62,776 nucleotides of DNA from Virgibacillus proomii (lineage in GTDB: Bacteria > Bacillota > Bacilli > Bacillales > Amphibacillaceae). Positions 43,998-52,577 of the stretch are shown here, piece by piece. Each line of letters starts with the position of its first letter. Position 1 is the stretch's first letter. The notes beneath the pieces were generated by a model. It was not told where the DNA came from and ran no database searches. It worked only from the letters and a program-made list of their open reading frames with translations. The stretch lies in NCBI RefSeq assembly GCF_018916875.1, contig NZ_JAHLNO010000002.1, forward strand, positions 1 through 62,776. The letters run 5' to 3'. The position numbers and the translations under genes were made by a program.

Positions 43998-44629
43998 CTT
44001 GATTCCTCCAAGTTCTTTTTCAGTTTTTTAATAAATGGCTGAATATGTTCTGCTTTCATCGCAAAGCTTGCTTTATTAACAATTAAGCGGGTGCTAATTG
44101 GTTTTACCTTTTCCAATATGACTAAACCATTCTCCCTTAATGTATTACCTGTTTCGACGATATCAACGATAACATCTGACAGACCGATTAGTGGTGCCAA
44201 CTCAACGGAGCCATTCAGTTTTACAACATCGATCGCTTTTCCTTTACGAGCAAAATGTTTTTTGGCTACAGTAGGATATTTGGTTGCGATCGTTAATGGT
44301 TGAACCGAATCAAGGCTTTGGCCTGGCTTTCCGGCAACGGCAAATTCACATTGCCCTATTTTTAAATCGAGTATTTCATAAATATCCGCTTTCGATTCTA
44401 AAATATTATCCTTACCGACAATTCCTATATCAGCAGCGCCTTTTTCCACGTAAGTAGGTACATCGACAGCTTTGACAAAAATCAGCTTTATTGATTTATC
44501 GCTGTTGTAAAAAACAAGTTTTCTGCTAGAGGGTGTTAAATCGGTAAACGTAATTCCTACCTTTTTCAATAATGTGATCGTTTGATCAGCTGTTCTCCCC
44601 TTCGCTACAGCTATTGTGAGAGCTACCAT
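43985..44629 (-). CDS. hisG: ATP phosphoribosyltransferase, short form
   Basis: 214 aa short-form HisG, which lacks the C-terminal regulatory domain and requires HisZ. LTIAVAKGR at the start, GAADIGIVGKD, and the phosphoribosyl loop DVIVDIVETGNTLRENG. It catalyses the first committed step, ATP plus PRPP to phosphoribosyl-ATP. It follows hisZ by 22 bases. Confidence 0.97.
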   Translation of the reverse strand: MVALTIAVAKGRTADQTITLLKKVGITFTDLTPSSRKLVFYNSDKSIKLIFVKAVDVPTYVEKGAADIGIVGKDNILESKADIYEILDLKIGQCEFAVAGKPGQSLDSVQPLTIATKYPTVAKKHFARKGKAIDVVKLNGSVELAPLIGLSDVIVDIVETGNTLRENGLVILEKVKPISTRLIVNKASFAMKAEHIQPFIKKLKKNLEESRCNT

Positions 44630-44651
44630 TTATCGCTTCTACCCCCTATTT

Positions 44652-45878
44652 TTAGAGTATGGTTAATAATTCAGATGGATGGTTAAATTCATACGTTTTA
44701 GCTTTATATTTCAACATTGACATTGTTGGTTTATAAATTATAATTCTAGTAGATTCAGAGATCCGCTCTGGTAAATCAGTTAATGGCTTGCTAATTACGG
44801 CATAATCTTGATCCCGTAAATAAAATGCAGCTGTTAAAGCTTCCTTTTGCTGTGTAAGTTCATAATAGATATAAATGGTTGTATCGATGTTTGATGCTTC
44901 CAGTAAATGATGTCGTTGAGCTGCTCCTAATAATAGGTCAACATCAAAGGCAAAGCCGATTGCTGGAAGATCGGTACCGAAACGGTCTCCTAAATGATCG
45001 TATCTTCCTCCCATAACTACAGGCTTTCCTACTTGATCAACAAACCCTTGAAAAATAATATTCGAATAGTAATTCATATCATTAATCAGTCCAAGGTTAA
45101 AGATAATATCATCTGTTAGCTCATAAGCTTGCAGAATATGATAGACATCCATTAAATAAGTTAATTCTGCTTGGACCTTACTATTTAGCCCATATTCCTT
45201 TACTTCGTCCATAACTGCCTCAGGCTTTCCATAGAGAAACGGGATGTACTCAATAGCATTTTTTATAGCAATGTCAATTGTTAAAGACTGTAAGTAGTTC
45301 GTCATTTCTGTTATATTTTTTGTTTTAATAAAACCTTGTATTTCAGTGATTTCTTTTTCCGATAATGCTGATTGCGCTATTAATGCTTTAAAAAAACCTG
45401 CATGACCGATTTCAACTTTGAATGTCGGAAAACCACAGTCTTTTAACGTATGAATGGCTAATGCGATAACTTCTGCATCAACTGCTGGTGTACGAGTGGC
45501 AAAACATTCGATTCCAGCCTGCGTCCTTTCTTTTTCATCATCGCTTTGACTGTGCCGAAACACATCCATAACATAAAAAAAACGTTTGTTGGTTCGTGTC
45601 TGTGTCGGGCTTACAGCCATTCGTTGTGTAATGGGAATGGTGGCATCCGGGCGGAGAACAAGAACCTTTCCTGCTGTATCAATAAATTTAATCATCTCCT
45701 CTGTATTAACCATGACAGGTTTAGATGCGTACAAATCATAGGGTTCAAAGGTAGTGGTTTGTATTTGACTATATCCATATGTTCTAAAGCGCTGCTTTAA
45801 AATGGCAAGCAGTTCTTCTCGCTGTTGAAAGTGCCCGACCTCGTTTCCCCGATAGAAGTGATTTATTAAAGGCTGCAT
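44652..45878 (-). CDS. hisZ: ATP phosphoribosyltransferase regulatory subunit
   Basis: 408 aa histidyl-tRNA synthetase-like protein. Class II core landmarks LRPDATIPITQRMA, FYVMDVFRHS and VMGGRYDHLGDRFG are present, but no anticodon-binding domain, as in HisZ. It forms a complex with short HisG and confers histidine feedback. It is the first gene of the operon; its leader contains an element B copy. Confidence 0.95.
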   Translation of the reverse strand: MQPLINHFYRGNEVGHFQQREELLAILKQRFRTYGYSQIQTTTFEPYDLYASKPVMVNTEEMIKFIDTAGKVLVLRPDATIPITQRMAVSPTQTRTNKRFFYVMDVFRHSQSDDEKERTQAGIECFATRTPAVDAEVIALAIHTLKDCGFPTFKVEIGHAGFFKALIAQSALSEKEITEIQGFIKTKNITEMTNYLQSLTIDIAIKNAIEYIPFLYGKPEAVMDEVKEYGLNSKVQAELTYLMDVYHILQAYELTDDIIFNLGLINDMNYYSNIIFQGFVDQVGKPVVMGGRYDHLGDRFGTDLPAIGFAFDVDLLLGAAQRHHLLEASNIDTTIYIYYELTQQKEALTAAFYLRDQDYAVISKPLTDLPERISESTRIIIYKPTMSMLKYKAKTYEFNHPSELLTIL

Positions 45879-45922
45879 TCGTCATACTACTCCCTTCCGC
45901 TATCATTTGTTAACAAGCTATG

Positions 45923-46106
45923 ATAAAGTGAAACTTCATTCAGTAGGAGTTTTCTTCCATCTCCTACTGAATGTTAGTACCGCAAGGGTATGACCTAAAG
46001 GCCCTTGAACGAATCGGGCATTTAGGTGCCGTTTTCTCCTACTTAAACCCTTTTATATCAACTCGAGGCTCTTGAAGTGGGAGTCTTACGGCACCTTACA
46101 TGCGGG
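45923..46106 (-). repeat. Element B copy in the his leader, long form
   Basis: 184 bp in minus orientation: read on that strand it follows TTTAT (46107-46111), begins CCCGCATGTAAGGTGCCGTA and ends TTTCACTTTAT. The outer stem, middle hairpin and right hairpin (CATTCAGTAGGAG/CTCCTACTGAATG) are well preserved. It lies between the predicted his promoter and hisZ, in the same sense, so it should be transcribed as part of the leader. Confidence 0.88.
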
Positions 46107-46115
46107 ATAAAATAA

Positions 46116-46193
46116 ATTTATCGCTTTATCAATTTATCGCTTCATCTAAGTAAAGTTATATAGTATTCTAATAATTATAGAAAAAAAAGTCAA
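46116..46193 (-). promoter_or_regulatory. Predicted his operon promoter and tandem boxes
   Basis: On the minus strand, TTGACT (46188-46193), 17-base spacer and TAGAAT (46165-46170) form a SigA promoter. Downstream of it, two direct repeats AATTTATCGCTTTATC and AATTTATCGCTTCATC (plus-strand reading, 46116-46147) lie before element B and may be an operator. The same region must also hold the promoter for the divergent histidinol phosphatase. No T-box features were seen. Confidence 0.6.
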
Positions 46194-46214
46194 CCAAAGG
46201 GAGCGAATTTTTTT

Positions 46215-47003
46215 ATGTTTGACTATCATTTACACAGTGATTTTTCAGCTGACTGTGATACGCCAATGGAGAAAACGGTGGAAACAGCAATCAAACTAGG
46301 CTTAAAAGAAATTTGTTTTACGGAGCATATCGATGAAGATTATCCAGATCCAACGATCGACTTTATGTTAGATTTACCTGCTTATGATAAAAAAATCAAG
46401 GCAATGCAAAGCAACTACAAGGATCGTATAAAAATTCGAAAAGGATTGGAAATCGGTGTTCAACCACATCTATTAAACAATTGCCAAAAAATTATTGATG
46501 CCGAGCAATTTGATTTTGTCATTTGCTCCATGCACACTACTGGAAAAAAAGCACTGCACTCAGGCGATTTTTTTACGGAGCGAACAATTGATGAAGCCTA
46601 TCTGCAATATTATGAAGAGCTTCTGTACTGCATTACTTATTTTAAGGGGTTTCAAGTGTTAGGACATCTTGATTTGGTAAGACGGTATACGAAAGGAAAG
46701 GAAGTTAAGAAAGATTTCCATGATGTAATGGAACAAATCTTTAAAACAATTATTCCAGATGAAAAAGGGATTGAAGTAAATACATCTGGCTTTCGTTACG
46801 GGCTATCAAGTGCCATGCCAAGTGCTGATATTCTCAAATTATATAAGCAATGTGGTGGAGAGATCATTACGGTTGGTTCGGATTCACATACAGCCTCAAC
46901 GGTTGGAAAAGGAATTCAAGAAACGATGGAGTTGTTAAACAGGATTGGATTTAAATATGTAACAACATTTGAAAATAAACAGCCAATTTTCCATAGAATC
47001 TAA
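46215..47003 (+). CDS. hisJ: Histidinol-phosphatase, HisJ (PHP) family
   Basis: 262 aa PHP-domain phosphoesterase. DYHLHSDFSADC with metal histidines, FTEHIDED, HTTGKKALHSGDFF and a late VGSDSHTAS. It removes phosphate from histidinol phosphate, the step not covered by the monofunctional HisB. Divergent from the his operon with a shared regulatory region, which completes the pathway. AAAGGGAG is upstream of the ATG. Confidence 0.92.
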   Translation: MFDYHLHSDFSADCDTPMEKTVETAIKLGLKEICFTEHIDEDYPDPTIDFMLDLPAYDKKIKAMQSNYKDRIKIRKGLEIGVQPHLLNNCQKIIDAEQFDFVICSMHTTGKKALHSGDFFTERTIDEAYLQYYEELLYCITYFKGFQVLGHLDLVRRYTKGKEVKKDFHDVMEQIFKTIIPDEKGIEVNTSGFRYGLSSAMPSADILKLYKQCGGEIITVGSDSHTASTVGKGIQETMELLNRIGFKYVTTFENKQPIFHRI

Positions 47004-47125
47004 TCATTTCATGTGTCTTAAAGGAGCCCAAAGCCTATACTATAGATAAAGGACTTTTTTATTGTTAAGGAAATTATATCCGTTTCTACATTGTCGATAA
47101 TTTTTTTAAAAAATAGTTTTGTCCA

Positions 47126-47262
47126 GCTGAAGCGCATAAGCTGTAGCAAACTTCGAGTTTCTTCCAAGTCAACATCGGCCTGAATCTAAAGGAAGGCCGG
47201 CTAAAAGCGGGCTTGCCGTAAAGCGTCGGCATACCACTGTTTTAGAGGCATGTTTTCTTTAT
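47126..47262 (+). repeat. Repeat D copy
   Basis: GTCCAGCTGAAGCGCATAAG, GTAGCAAACTTCGAG, AAGGAAGGCCGGCTAAAAGC and GAGGCATGTTTTCTTTAT match repeat D at 21883, 41957 and 52303. It ends in TTTAT, where the first of three B copies begins. Confidence 0.75.
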
Positions 47263-47404
47263 CCCGAATATATGGATTCGTATTTCTTTCATTTCAGAAC
47301 TTCGCTTATAAAGGACTTTATGAGGGGAACGGTTCCTAAATCCCCGATTGGTTCATCTAACATTTCTTGGTAAAAGCATTCCAAGAAATGAAGTTTCACT
47401 TTAT
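47263..47404 (+). repeat. Element B subtype II, array copy 1
   Basis: 142 bp from CCCGAATATATGGATTCGTA to TTTCACTTTAT. The right hairpin CATTTCTTGG/CCAAGAAATG is intact. The left arm is more diverged than in copies 2 and 3. Confidence 0.85.
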
Positions 47405-47552
47405 CCCGGATGTAAGGATCCGTATTTTTCTCATTTCAAAAATGTACTAATGGATGTTGCGAACATGATGAGAAAAACGGTTCCTAAATCCCCGATTGGT
47501 TCATCTAACATTCCCTGGAAAAAGCATACCAAGAAATGAAGTTTTACTTTAT
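47405..47552 (+). repeat. Element B subtype II, array copy 2
   Basis: 148 bp from CCCGGATGTAAGGATCCGTA to TTTTACTTTAT, directly following copy 1. Nearly identical to copy 3 over the left 100 bases, but its right hairpin has lost some pairing (CATTCCCTGG against CCAAGAAATG). Confidence 0.88.
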
Positions 47553-47700
47553 CCCGGATGTAAGGATCCGTATTTTTCTCATTTCAAAAATGTACTAATG
47601 GATGTTGCGAACATGATGAGAAAAACGGTTCCTAAATCCCCGATTGGTTCATCTAACATTTCTTGGTAAAAGCATTCCAAGAAATGAAGTTTCACTTTAT
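47553..47700 (+). repeat. Element B subtype II, array copy 3
   Basis: 148 bp from CCCGGATGTAAGGATCCGTA to TTTCACTTTAT with intact right hairpin. The next base begins repeat C. Confidence 0.88.
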
Positions 47701-47760
47701 CTCATCAGAAGTACTCAGCTTGTACATCGCTAACCAAGCGCTTTAAGTTTTTGTTTTAGT
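47701..47760 (+). repeat. Repeat C copy
   Basis: CTCATCAGAAGTACTCAGCT, TGTACATCGCTAACCAAGCG matches repeat C at 42059 and 52715. It closes the D-B-B-B-C block. From here to 48064 no gene is seen. Confidence 0.7.
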
Positions 47761-48064
47761 AAATTTGGAAATGAAGTGACGACAGATAGCTAAAGTATGA
47801 GTCAACTACAGGTTACTTACGTTCGAAGCTCGTGCTGGCTAAGGCTCCTTCCCTTTTTATGGAATATAGTTTTTTAGACAATCTTATTTTAGGGGGAAAA
47901 TAAACTTCTTCCATGTTATAATAAAAAAGGTGCCCGCTGCAACAGTTTTAAGTTATGGTAGGCAAACAAAATAAAACAACATCCTATCTGTCCCGGAGCC
48001 GAACTTAAGGATATATAACAGATTACAAAAGGCAAATAGATGGGAAAGAATAAGGAAGATTATT

Positions 48065-48904
48065 TTGAGAAATAAAATCATCAGTATCGCATCGTTTAGT
48101 CTAGTCATCATTGGGTTTATTTCAATTTTAGCTATACCAAACAGGGCAATCTCAGATTTTGATAAAATTCGTCCAACATTGTTTGTGCATGGATATAAAG
48201 GAACAGAAAACTCATTTGGGTTTATGCTGGAACGATTTGAGCATGAATATAAATGGGGAGACAAAGCTCTTGTTTATTATGTAACAAAGCAGGGGGTCGT
48301 ACAAAAATATCATCCTCGTTTAGGAAGGAAAAAGCCGATGTTTGTTCAGGTCATATTTGCGCAAAATCGTGCCAGTTTTGAGCTAACAGCTAGTTGGTTA
48401 GCTAATGTTTTACAGGATATGAAAAAAGTATATGGTGTAAATGATGTTAATATTGTTGGTCATTCTATGGGGGGAATTGTAGCTTTAAAATATATAAAGC
48501 AATTTCGTGGGGAGCAATTTCCTTCTGTGCATAAATTTGTCACCTTAGGAAGTCCATTTGATGGAATCTACAGCGAAGAATATTTTCAAATTCACCGTGA
48601 TCCTGCAGCGACCGACTTACGCCCTGATTCTCCTGCACTAAAGTTTTTACGAAAGCGGCCTTTTCCAAAGCATACGCAAGTACTAAGCATCAGTAGTACC
48701 GGAGACGCTATTGCGGTACCGGAGAGCGTTCGCTCGTTAAGAGAGATCGTACCAAGTGCACAATTAACTGAGAAAGTTATTGAAAATAAACAGTTAGGTC
48801 ATAGTGATCTGCATGAAAGCAGAAGGGTAGACCAACTCATTTATGAATTTTTGTGGCAAGATCAAGTTAACGTGGAATCGAAGACGCCATCATCTTTCCG
48901 CTAA
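48065..48904 (+). CDS. Alpha/beta hydrolase, DUF915 family
   Basis: 279 aa from TTG 48065 with AAGGAAG upstream. An N-terminal hydrophobic segment (about 6-24) acts as signal or membrane anchor. RPTLFVHGYKGTENS gives the oxyanion region, GHSMGGIVAL holds nucleophile Ser134, STGDAIAVPES the likely acid and LGHSDLHES the histidine. A surface lipase- or esterase-like enzyme of unknown substrate. Confidence 0.85.
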   Translation: MRNKIISIASFSLVIIGFISILAIPNRAISDFDKIRPTLFVHGYKGTENSFGFMLERFEHEYKWGDKALVYYVTKQGVVQKYHPRLGRKKPMFVQVIFAQNRASFELTASWLANVLQDMKKVYGVNDVNIVGHSMGGIVALKYIKQFRGEQFPSVHKFVTLGSPFDGIYSEEYFQIHRDPAATDLRPDSPALKFLRKRPFPKHTQVLSISSTGDAIAVPESVRSLREIVPSAQLTEKVIENKQLGHSDLHESRRVDQLIYEFLWQDQVNVESKTPSSFR

Positions 48905-48944
48905 GTCCAATTTAATAAAAGCGAAGAAACAAAAGGAATAGTCT

Positions 48945-49061
48945 AAATGTCCCGATTATTTGACTCGGGACCTCAGAAAAGTCTTTGCCAGCAATACATC
49001 GCAATTTTAGCCTTGTTCTACTTCAGGTAGAAAAACGCACCTGAAAGAAGTCTCACTTTAT
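48945..49061 (+). repeat. Degenerate element B right part
   Basis: TGTCCCGATTATTTGACTCG, a decayed right hairpin and GAAGTCTCACTTTATTAT resemble the core and end of element B. The left arm is gone. Confidence 0.4.
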
Positions 49062-49108
49062 TATATGTTTATATAGAAGCGTGAATAAAAGTTAAAGGAA
49101 TGATACGT

Positions 49109-50029
49109 GTGGGCTTGAATCATCATATATACAATAAATTATTAAAAATTACATCCCAGAAAAATGTGATGGTGGATGAGAAATTAAAAAATCATACGTA
49201 TACCCGATTAGGGGGAAAAGCTGATTTTTTAGTGACACCAGAGACTTATAAAGAAGTACAAGAAATTGTAAAACTAGCAAATAATGAAAACATTCCCTTT
49301 ACATTGCTGGGAAATGGATCCAACTTAATTGTAAAAGATGGTGGTATCCGCGGGATTGTTATGAATTTACAACGGCTGACTGATATTTCCACGACAGATA
49401 CAACTATCGTAGCTCAAAGTGGAGCACGAATTATTGATGTCTCAAGAGAAGCATTGGCACATAGTTTGTCTGGACTGGAGTTTGCCTGTGGCATCCCAGG
49501 ATCAGTTGGTGGGGCTTTATTTATGAATGCCGGCGCTTACGGTGGTGAAATAAAAGATGTATTGGTTAGCACCAAAGTAGTTGATAAAAAAGGGGATATC
49601 CAAATTTTAACTGCCGATCAATTAGATCTTGACTATCGTACCAGCAATATTCCTGAGAAGGGATATATTGTGTTAGAAGCTACTTTTTCGTTAAAAAAAG
49701 GCAATTATGAAGAAATTAAAGCAATTATGGATGATCTTACTTACAAGCGTGAATCAAAGCAGCCCCTGGAGTATCCATCTTGTGGCAGTGTGTTTAAACG
49801 ACCACCAGGATATTATGCAGGGAAGTTGATTCAAGATAGTGATTTACAAGGAAAGCAGATCGGTGGCGCGCAAGTATCTTTAAAGCATGCAGGCTTTATC
49901 GTAAACATAGATAATGCTACAGCGAGTGAATACATTGCTCTTATCCATCACGTACAAGAAACGGTTATGAAAAAATTTGGAGTAAAATTGGAACGTGAAG
50001 TGAAAATTATTGGTGAAGATCCTCAATAA
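49109..50029 (+). CDS. murB: UDP-N-acetylenolpyruvoylglucosamine reductase
   Basis: About 306 aa from GTG 49109, spaced 9 bases from AAAGGA; ATG 49100 touches that box. FAD-binding motifs TRLGGKADFLV, LGNGSNLIVKDGGIRG and CGIPGSVGGALFMNAGAYGG, and a late YPSCGSVFKRP with the catalytic Ser. It reduces the enolpyruvyl group to UDP-MurNAc in peptidoglycan synthesis. Alone here rather than in a mur cluster. Confidence 0.95.
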   Translation: MGLNHHIYNKLLKITSQKNVMVDEKLKNHTYTRLGGKADFLVTPETYKEVQEIVKLANNENIPFTLLGNGSNLIVKDGGIRGIVMNLQRLTDISTTDTTIVAQSGARIIDVSREALAHSLSGLEFACGIPGSVGGALFMNAGAYGGEIKDVLVSTKVVDKKGDIQILTADQLDLDYRTSNIPEKGYIVLEATFSLKKGNYEEIKAIMDDLTYKRESKQPLEYPSCGSVFKRPPGYYAGKLIQDSDLQGKQIGGAQVSLKHAGFIVNIDNATASEYIALIHHVQETVMKKFGVKLEREVKIIGEDPQ

Positions 50030-50035
50030 CATTGG

Positions 50036-50074
50036 AAAAGCGGCAATCAGCACATGGTTGGTTGTCGTTTTTAC
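50036..50074 (+). terminator. Intrinsic terminator of murB
   Basis: AAAGCGGCAATC can pair with GGTTGTCGTTTT with G-U pairs, followed by T's, just after the murB stop. Confidence 0.55.
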
Positions 50075-50205
50075 ATATTAGGAACACATTAAGTTTAAGG
50101 ATAGTGACTGAAATGTCTTCAGAAATGACAGTTAAACCGAGTCGCCAGCAAAATTTTTTACTCAGCTTTTTTCCATATCAGAAAGCATTATGAGGGTTTT
50201 TTTAT

Positions 50206-50389
50206 CCCGTATGTAAGGTGCCGTAAGACTCCCACTTCAAGATCCTGAGTTGGTACAAAAGGGTCTAAGTGGGAGAAAACGGCACCTAAATGCCCGATTC
50301 GTTCAAGGGCCTTTAGGTCATACCCTTCTAGGTACTAACATTCAGTAGGAGATGGAAGAAAACTCCAACTGAATGAAGTTTCACTTTAT
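50206..50389 (+). repeat. Element B copy, long form
   Basis: 184 bp after TTTAT (50201-50205), from CCCGTATGTAAGGTGCCGTA to TTTCACTTTAT. All stems intact: GGTGCCGT/ACGGCACC, CTCCCACTT/AAGTGGGAG, middle GGGCCTTTAGGTCATACCC and right CATTCAGT.../ACTGAATG. Confidence 0.9.
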
Positions 50390-51489
50390 TATTGATCAGT
50401 CGCTAGCATTTAAGATTATTATTGGTTGTGATGGGGGGAACAGCAGTAAAGTTTTATTGGAAAGCAGAACTCGATAACTAGTTGTTAATTTATAAATACT
50501 CACAATAAATAGACTTTAGCGTATGATTAGAGTGGAGATAAAAGATTCGACTATCTCTTGTTTGGAAACTCATTAGGAAGCAGTACATAAAGGCTAATAG
50601 ATTTTAGTCTTTAATTAGTGGTATAGAGGGTGCTTTAACTTGTATCCATCCCCATGAAAGGTTGCGTATTAGTATTTTCATTTATTTTAAATGCAGTAAA
50701 TTCAAAAAATCGATACAGCATATATAAAAGCTGAGTTTGATTATTACATAATAGAAAGATACGTTTACGTGGTAATGAATAGTGGTTGGATAGCAGAAGA
50801 ATTAGTTAGCATCTAGAAGAGGATAAGTAGTTATATTACTTAGCATTATAGTAAGGAAAGTACAATTGTAACGATGCATGAAAATACGAAGGAACACGAA
50901 CTATTACGTAATCTTAAAAAATCAAAAAGTTCGATTGTACGGAGATTATTTAAGAGAATCATCCCCAGGTAAAAAATCTCCGCTTATTATATTGAAATAA
51001 TAAATAGGATTTTTATGTTGAGAAATACAAATCAGTAAGACGACTAAAAACAAAATCTCAAAGAAAATATCAATTTTCCTTGAGATTTTTTACATCAGAA
51101 GATAGGTTTTAGCAAAAAATTATTCTACGTTATGTAAATTTTAATGTTCAATGTATAAATGCTACTAGGCAGTCTATTGCCCCAAACGCTTAAAGCAAAC
51201 CAAATTTTTTATTGCTTGTTGCTTGTGACTTCTGTGAGGATACTAGACGACCTGTTCGGTGTAGTTTAGACATGTTGAGGTATGTAGTCTACAGAACGAG
51301 TGTTTTTCTTTTTCAAGGGCAATAAAAAGTTGACAGCGATACATTACGATTTCAAGGAGGTTACGACCTAAGGTTTTTTTCACCTCTTTTTTGAACACGC
51401 ACTAGCAAATCACACATTTTGGTAATTTCTCCATTTTCATAGTATCAGATATCACGTAAATATATAAGGAAAATACAAATTTCCCGTAA
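50390..51489. other. 1.1 kb gap without a supported gene
   Basis: No frame above about 35 codons with a ribosome site was seen. ATG 50874 opens a 32-codon basic peptide (MHENTKEHELLRNLKK...) without good ribosome site. A hairpin with T-run at 51050-51092 (AAAATCTCAAAGAAAAT / ATTTTCCTTGAGATTTT) would terminate transcription from the left. The region probably holds decayed sequence. Confidence 0.45.
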
Positions 51490-52260
51490 TTATGCTCGAA
51501 AGCGGTGTAAGAATTCGCGCAGTCGTTCATTGTCGGAATGCTCAATAACTTCACTGGCCGTGCCTTGTTCAGCAATAACTCCTTTATCTAAAAAAAGAAC
51601 TTTGTCTGCTATATCTAGTGCAAAGTCCATCTCATGTGTAACAAGAACCATTGCCATATCATCGTTTTTTGCAATATCGCGAATAACACTTAGTACTTCC
51701 CCAACTAATTCCGGATCCAGAGCTGAAGTTACCTCATCAAACAATATGACTTTTGGTCGCATTACAAGAGCTCGGGCCATTGCTACGCGCTGTCTTTGAC
51801 CACCTGAAAGTTGACTTGGATAATGATTTATTTTATCCCCTAAGCCAACACGCTCTAACATTTCCAGAGAACGTTTTTTTGCTTCACTCTTTGCTTCTTT
51901 CTTTACATGAACTGGAGCAGTCATACAATTTTCTATAATTGTCATATGTGGAAACAGGTTAAAATGTTGAAAGACCATACCAATATCTCCACGGACTTTT
52001 CGTAAATGCTTTTCATTGGCAGGAACCAGTTTCCCTTTTTTCTTCATTTTCCATAAATTTGTCCCGTTTACGATAATATCACCTGAAGTAGGTTGTTCCA
52101 GTGTCATAAGCATTCTAATGATTGTTGTTTTTCCTGAACCGCTTGGCCCGATAATAGCAACTTTCTCTGCTGGTCTAATATCTAAGTCAATTCCTTTCAA
52201 TATATTGACATCTCCAAATGATTTGTGGACGTCATTAAATGTAACTATTGGTTCTGTCAT
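51490..52260 (-). CDS. ehuA: Ectoine/hydroxyectoine ABC transporter ATP-binding protein
   Basis: 256 aa polar amino-acid-type ATPase. Walker A GPSGSGKTT, signature LSGGQRQRVAMARAL, Walker B VILFDEVTSALDPE, H-loop VTHEMD. The insert NLWKMKKKGKLVPANEKHLR between Walker A and Q-loop is typical of EhuA as opposed to GlnQ. It would power import of the compatible solutes ectoine and hydroxyectoine. The ATG is preceded by a stop in TAATG arrangement with a 14-codon remnant of a permease; the permeases and binding protein are missing, so it is an orphan. Confidence 0.85.
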   Translation of the reverse strand: MTEPIVTFNDVHKSFGDVNILKGIDLDIRPAEKVAIIGPSGSGKTTIIRMLMTLEQPTSGDIIVNGTNLWKMKKKGKLVPANEKHLRKVRGDIGMVFQHFNLFPHMTIIENCMTAPVHVKKEAKSEAKKRSLEMLERVGLGDKINHYPSQLSGGQRQRVAMARALVMRPKVILFDEVTSALDPELVGEVLSVIRDIAKNDDMAMVLVTHEMDFALDIADKVLFLDKGVIAEQGTASEVIEHSDNERLREFLHRFRA

Positions 52261-52303
52261 TACGCTGTCGCTCCTTTACTTCTAGTCAAAGCTTCATTTT
52301 GAT
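52260..52303 (-). pseudogene. 3' end of a lost upstream permease gene
   Basis: On the minus strand, codons DQNEALTRSKGATA end at a TAA that overlaps the ehuA ATG by one base. This is how the last permease gene of an ehu operon would join ehuA. Directly upstream begins repeat D, so the rest of the operon has been lost or moved. Confidence 0.6.
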
Positions 52304-52432
52304 CGTTCAGCTTAAGCGATTGAGCTGTAGCAAACTTTACTCTTCTTCCTACGATACGTTAACATCGACTCGAATCTAAAGGAAGGCCGACTAAAAGCGG
52401 GCTTGCTTCCAATGTGGGCATGTTTCCTTTAT
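52303..52432 (+). repeat. Repeat D copy
   Basis: GTTCAGCTTAAGCGATTGAG, CTAAAGGAAGGCCGACTAAA and TGGGCATGTTTCCTTTAT match repeat D. It ends in TTTAT, where a B element follows, and its start marks the break point in the ehu operon. Confidence 0.75.
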
Positions 52433-52577
52433 TCCGAATGTGAGGATCCGTATATTCCTCATCTGAAAAATCTACTTATTATTTTACGAACATGATGAGA
52501 GAAACCGCTCCTAAATTCCGATTTCTCAAGTTAACATTCTAAGAGAAAAGCACTCCTTGAATGAAGTTTCCCTTTAT
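52433..52577 (+). repeat. Element B subtype II, array copy 1
   Basis: 145 bp from TCCGAATGTGAGGATCCGTA to GTTTCCCTTTAT. Left-arm stem (CTCAT / ATGAG) is visible. Confidence 0.8.

Noticed and set aside
45879..46200. T-box or histidine attenuator in the his leader
   Set aside because: No T-box sequence, specifier loop or His-rich leader peptide was found; the structured segment is an element B copy.
47263..47700. Three direct repeats of about 145 bp, considered as a CRISPR or satellite array
   Set aside because: No short repeat-spacer pattern; units are whole element B copies joined at TTTAT.
50874..50972. Basic 32-codon frame in the gap after murB
   Set aside because: Ribosome site too far away and no conservation can be judged; likely chance or decayed.
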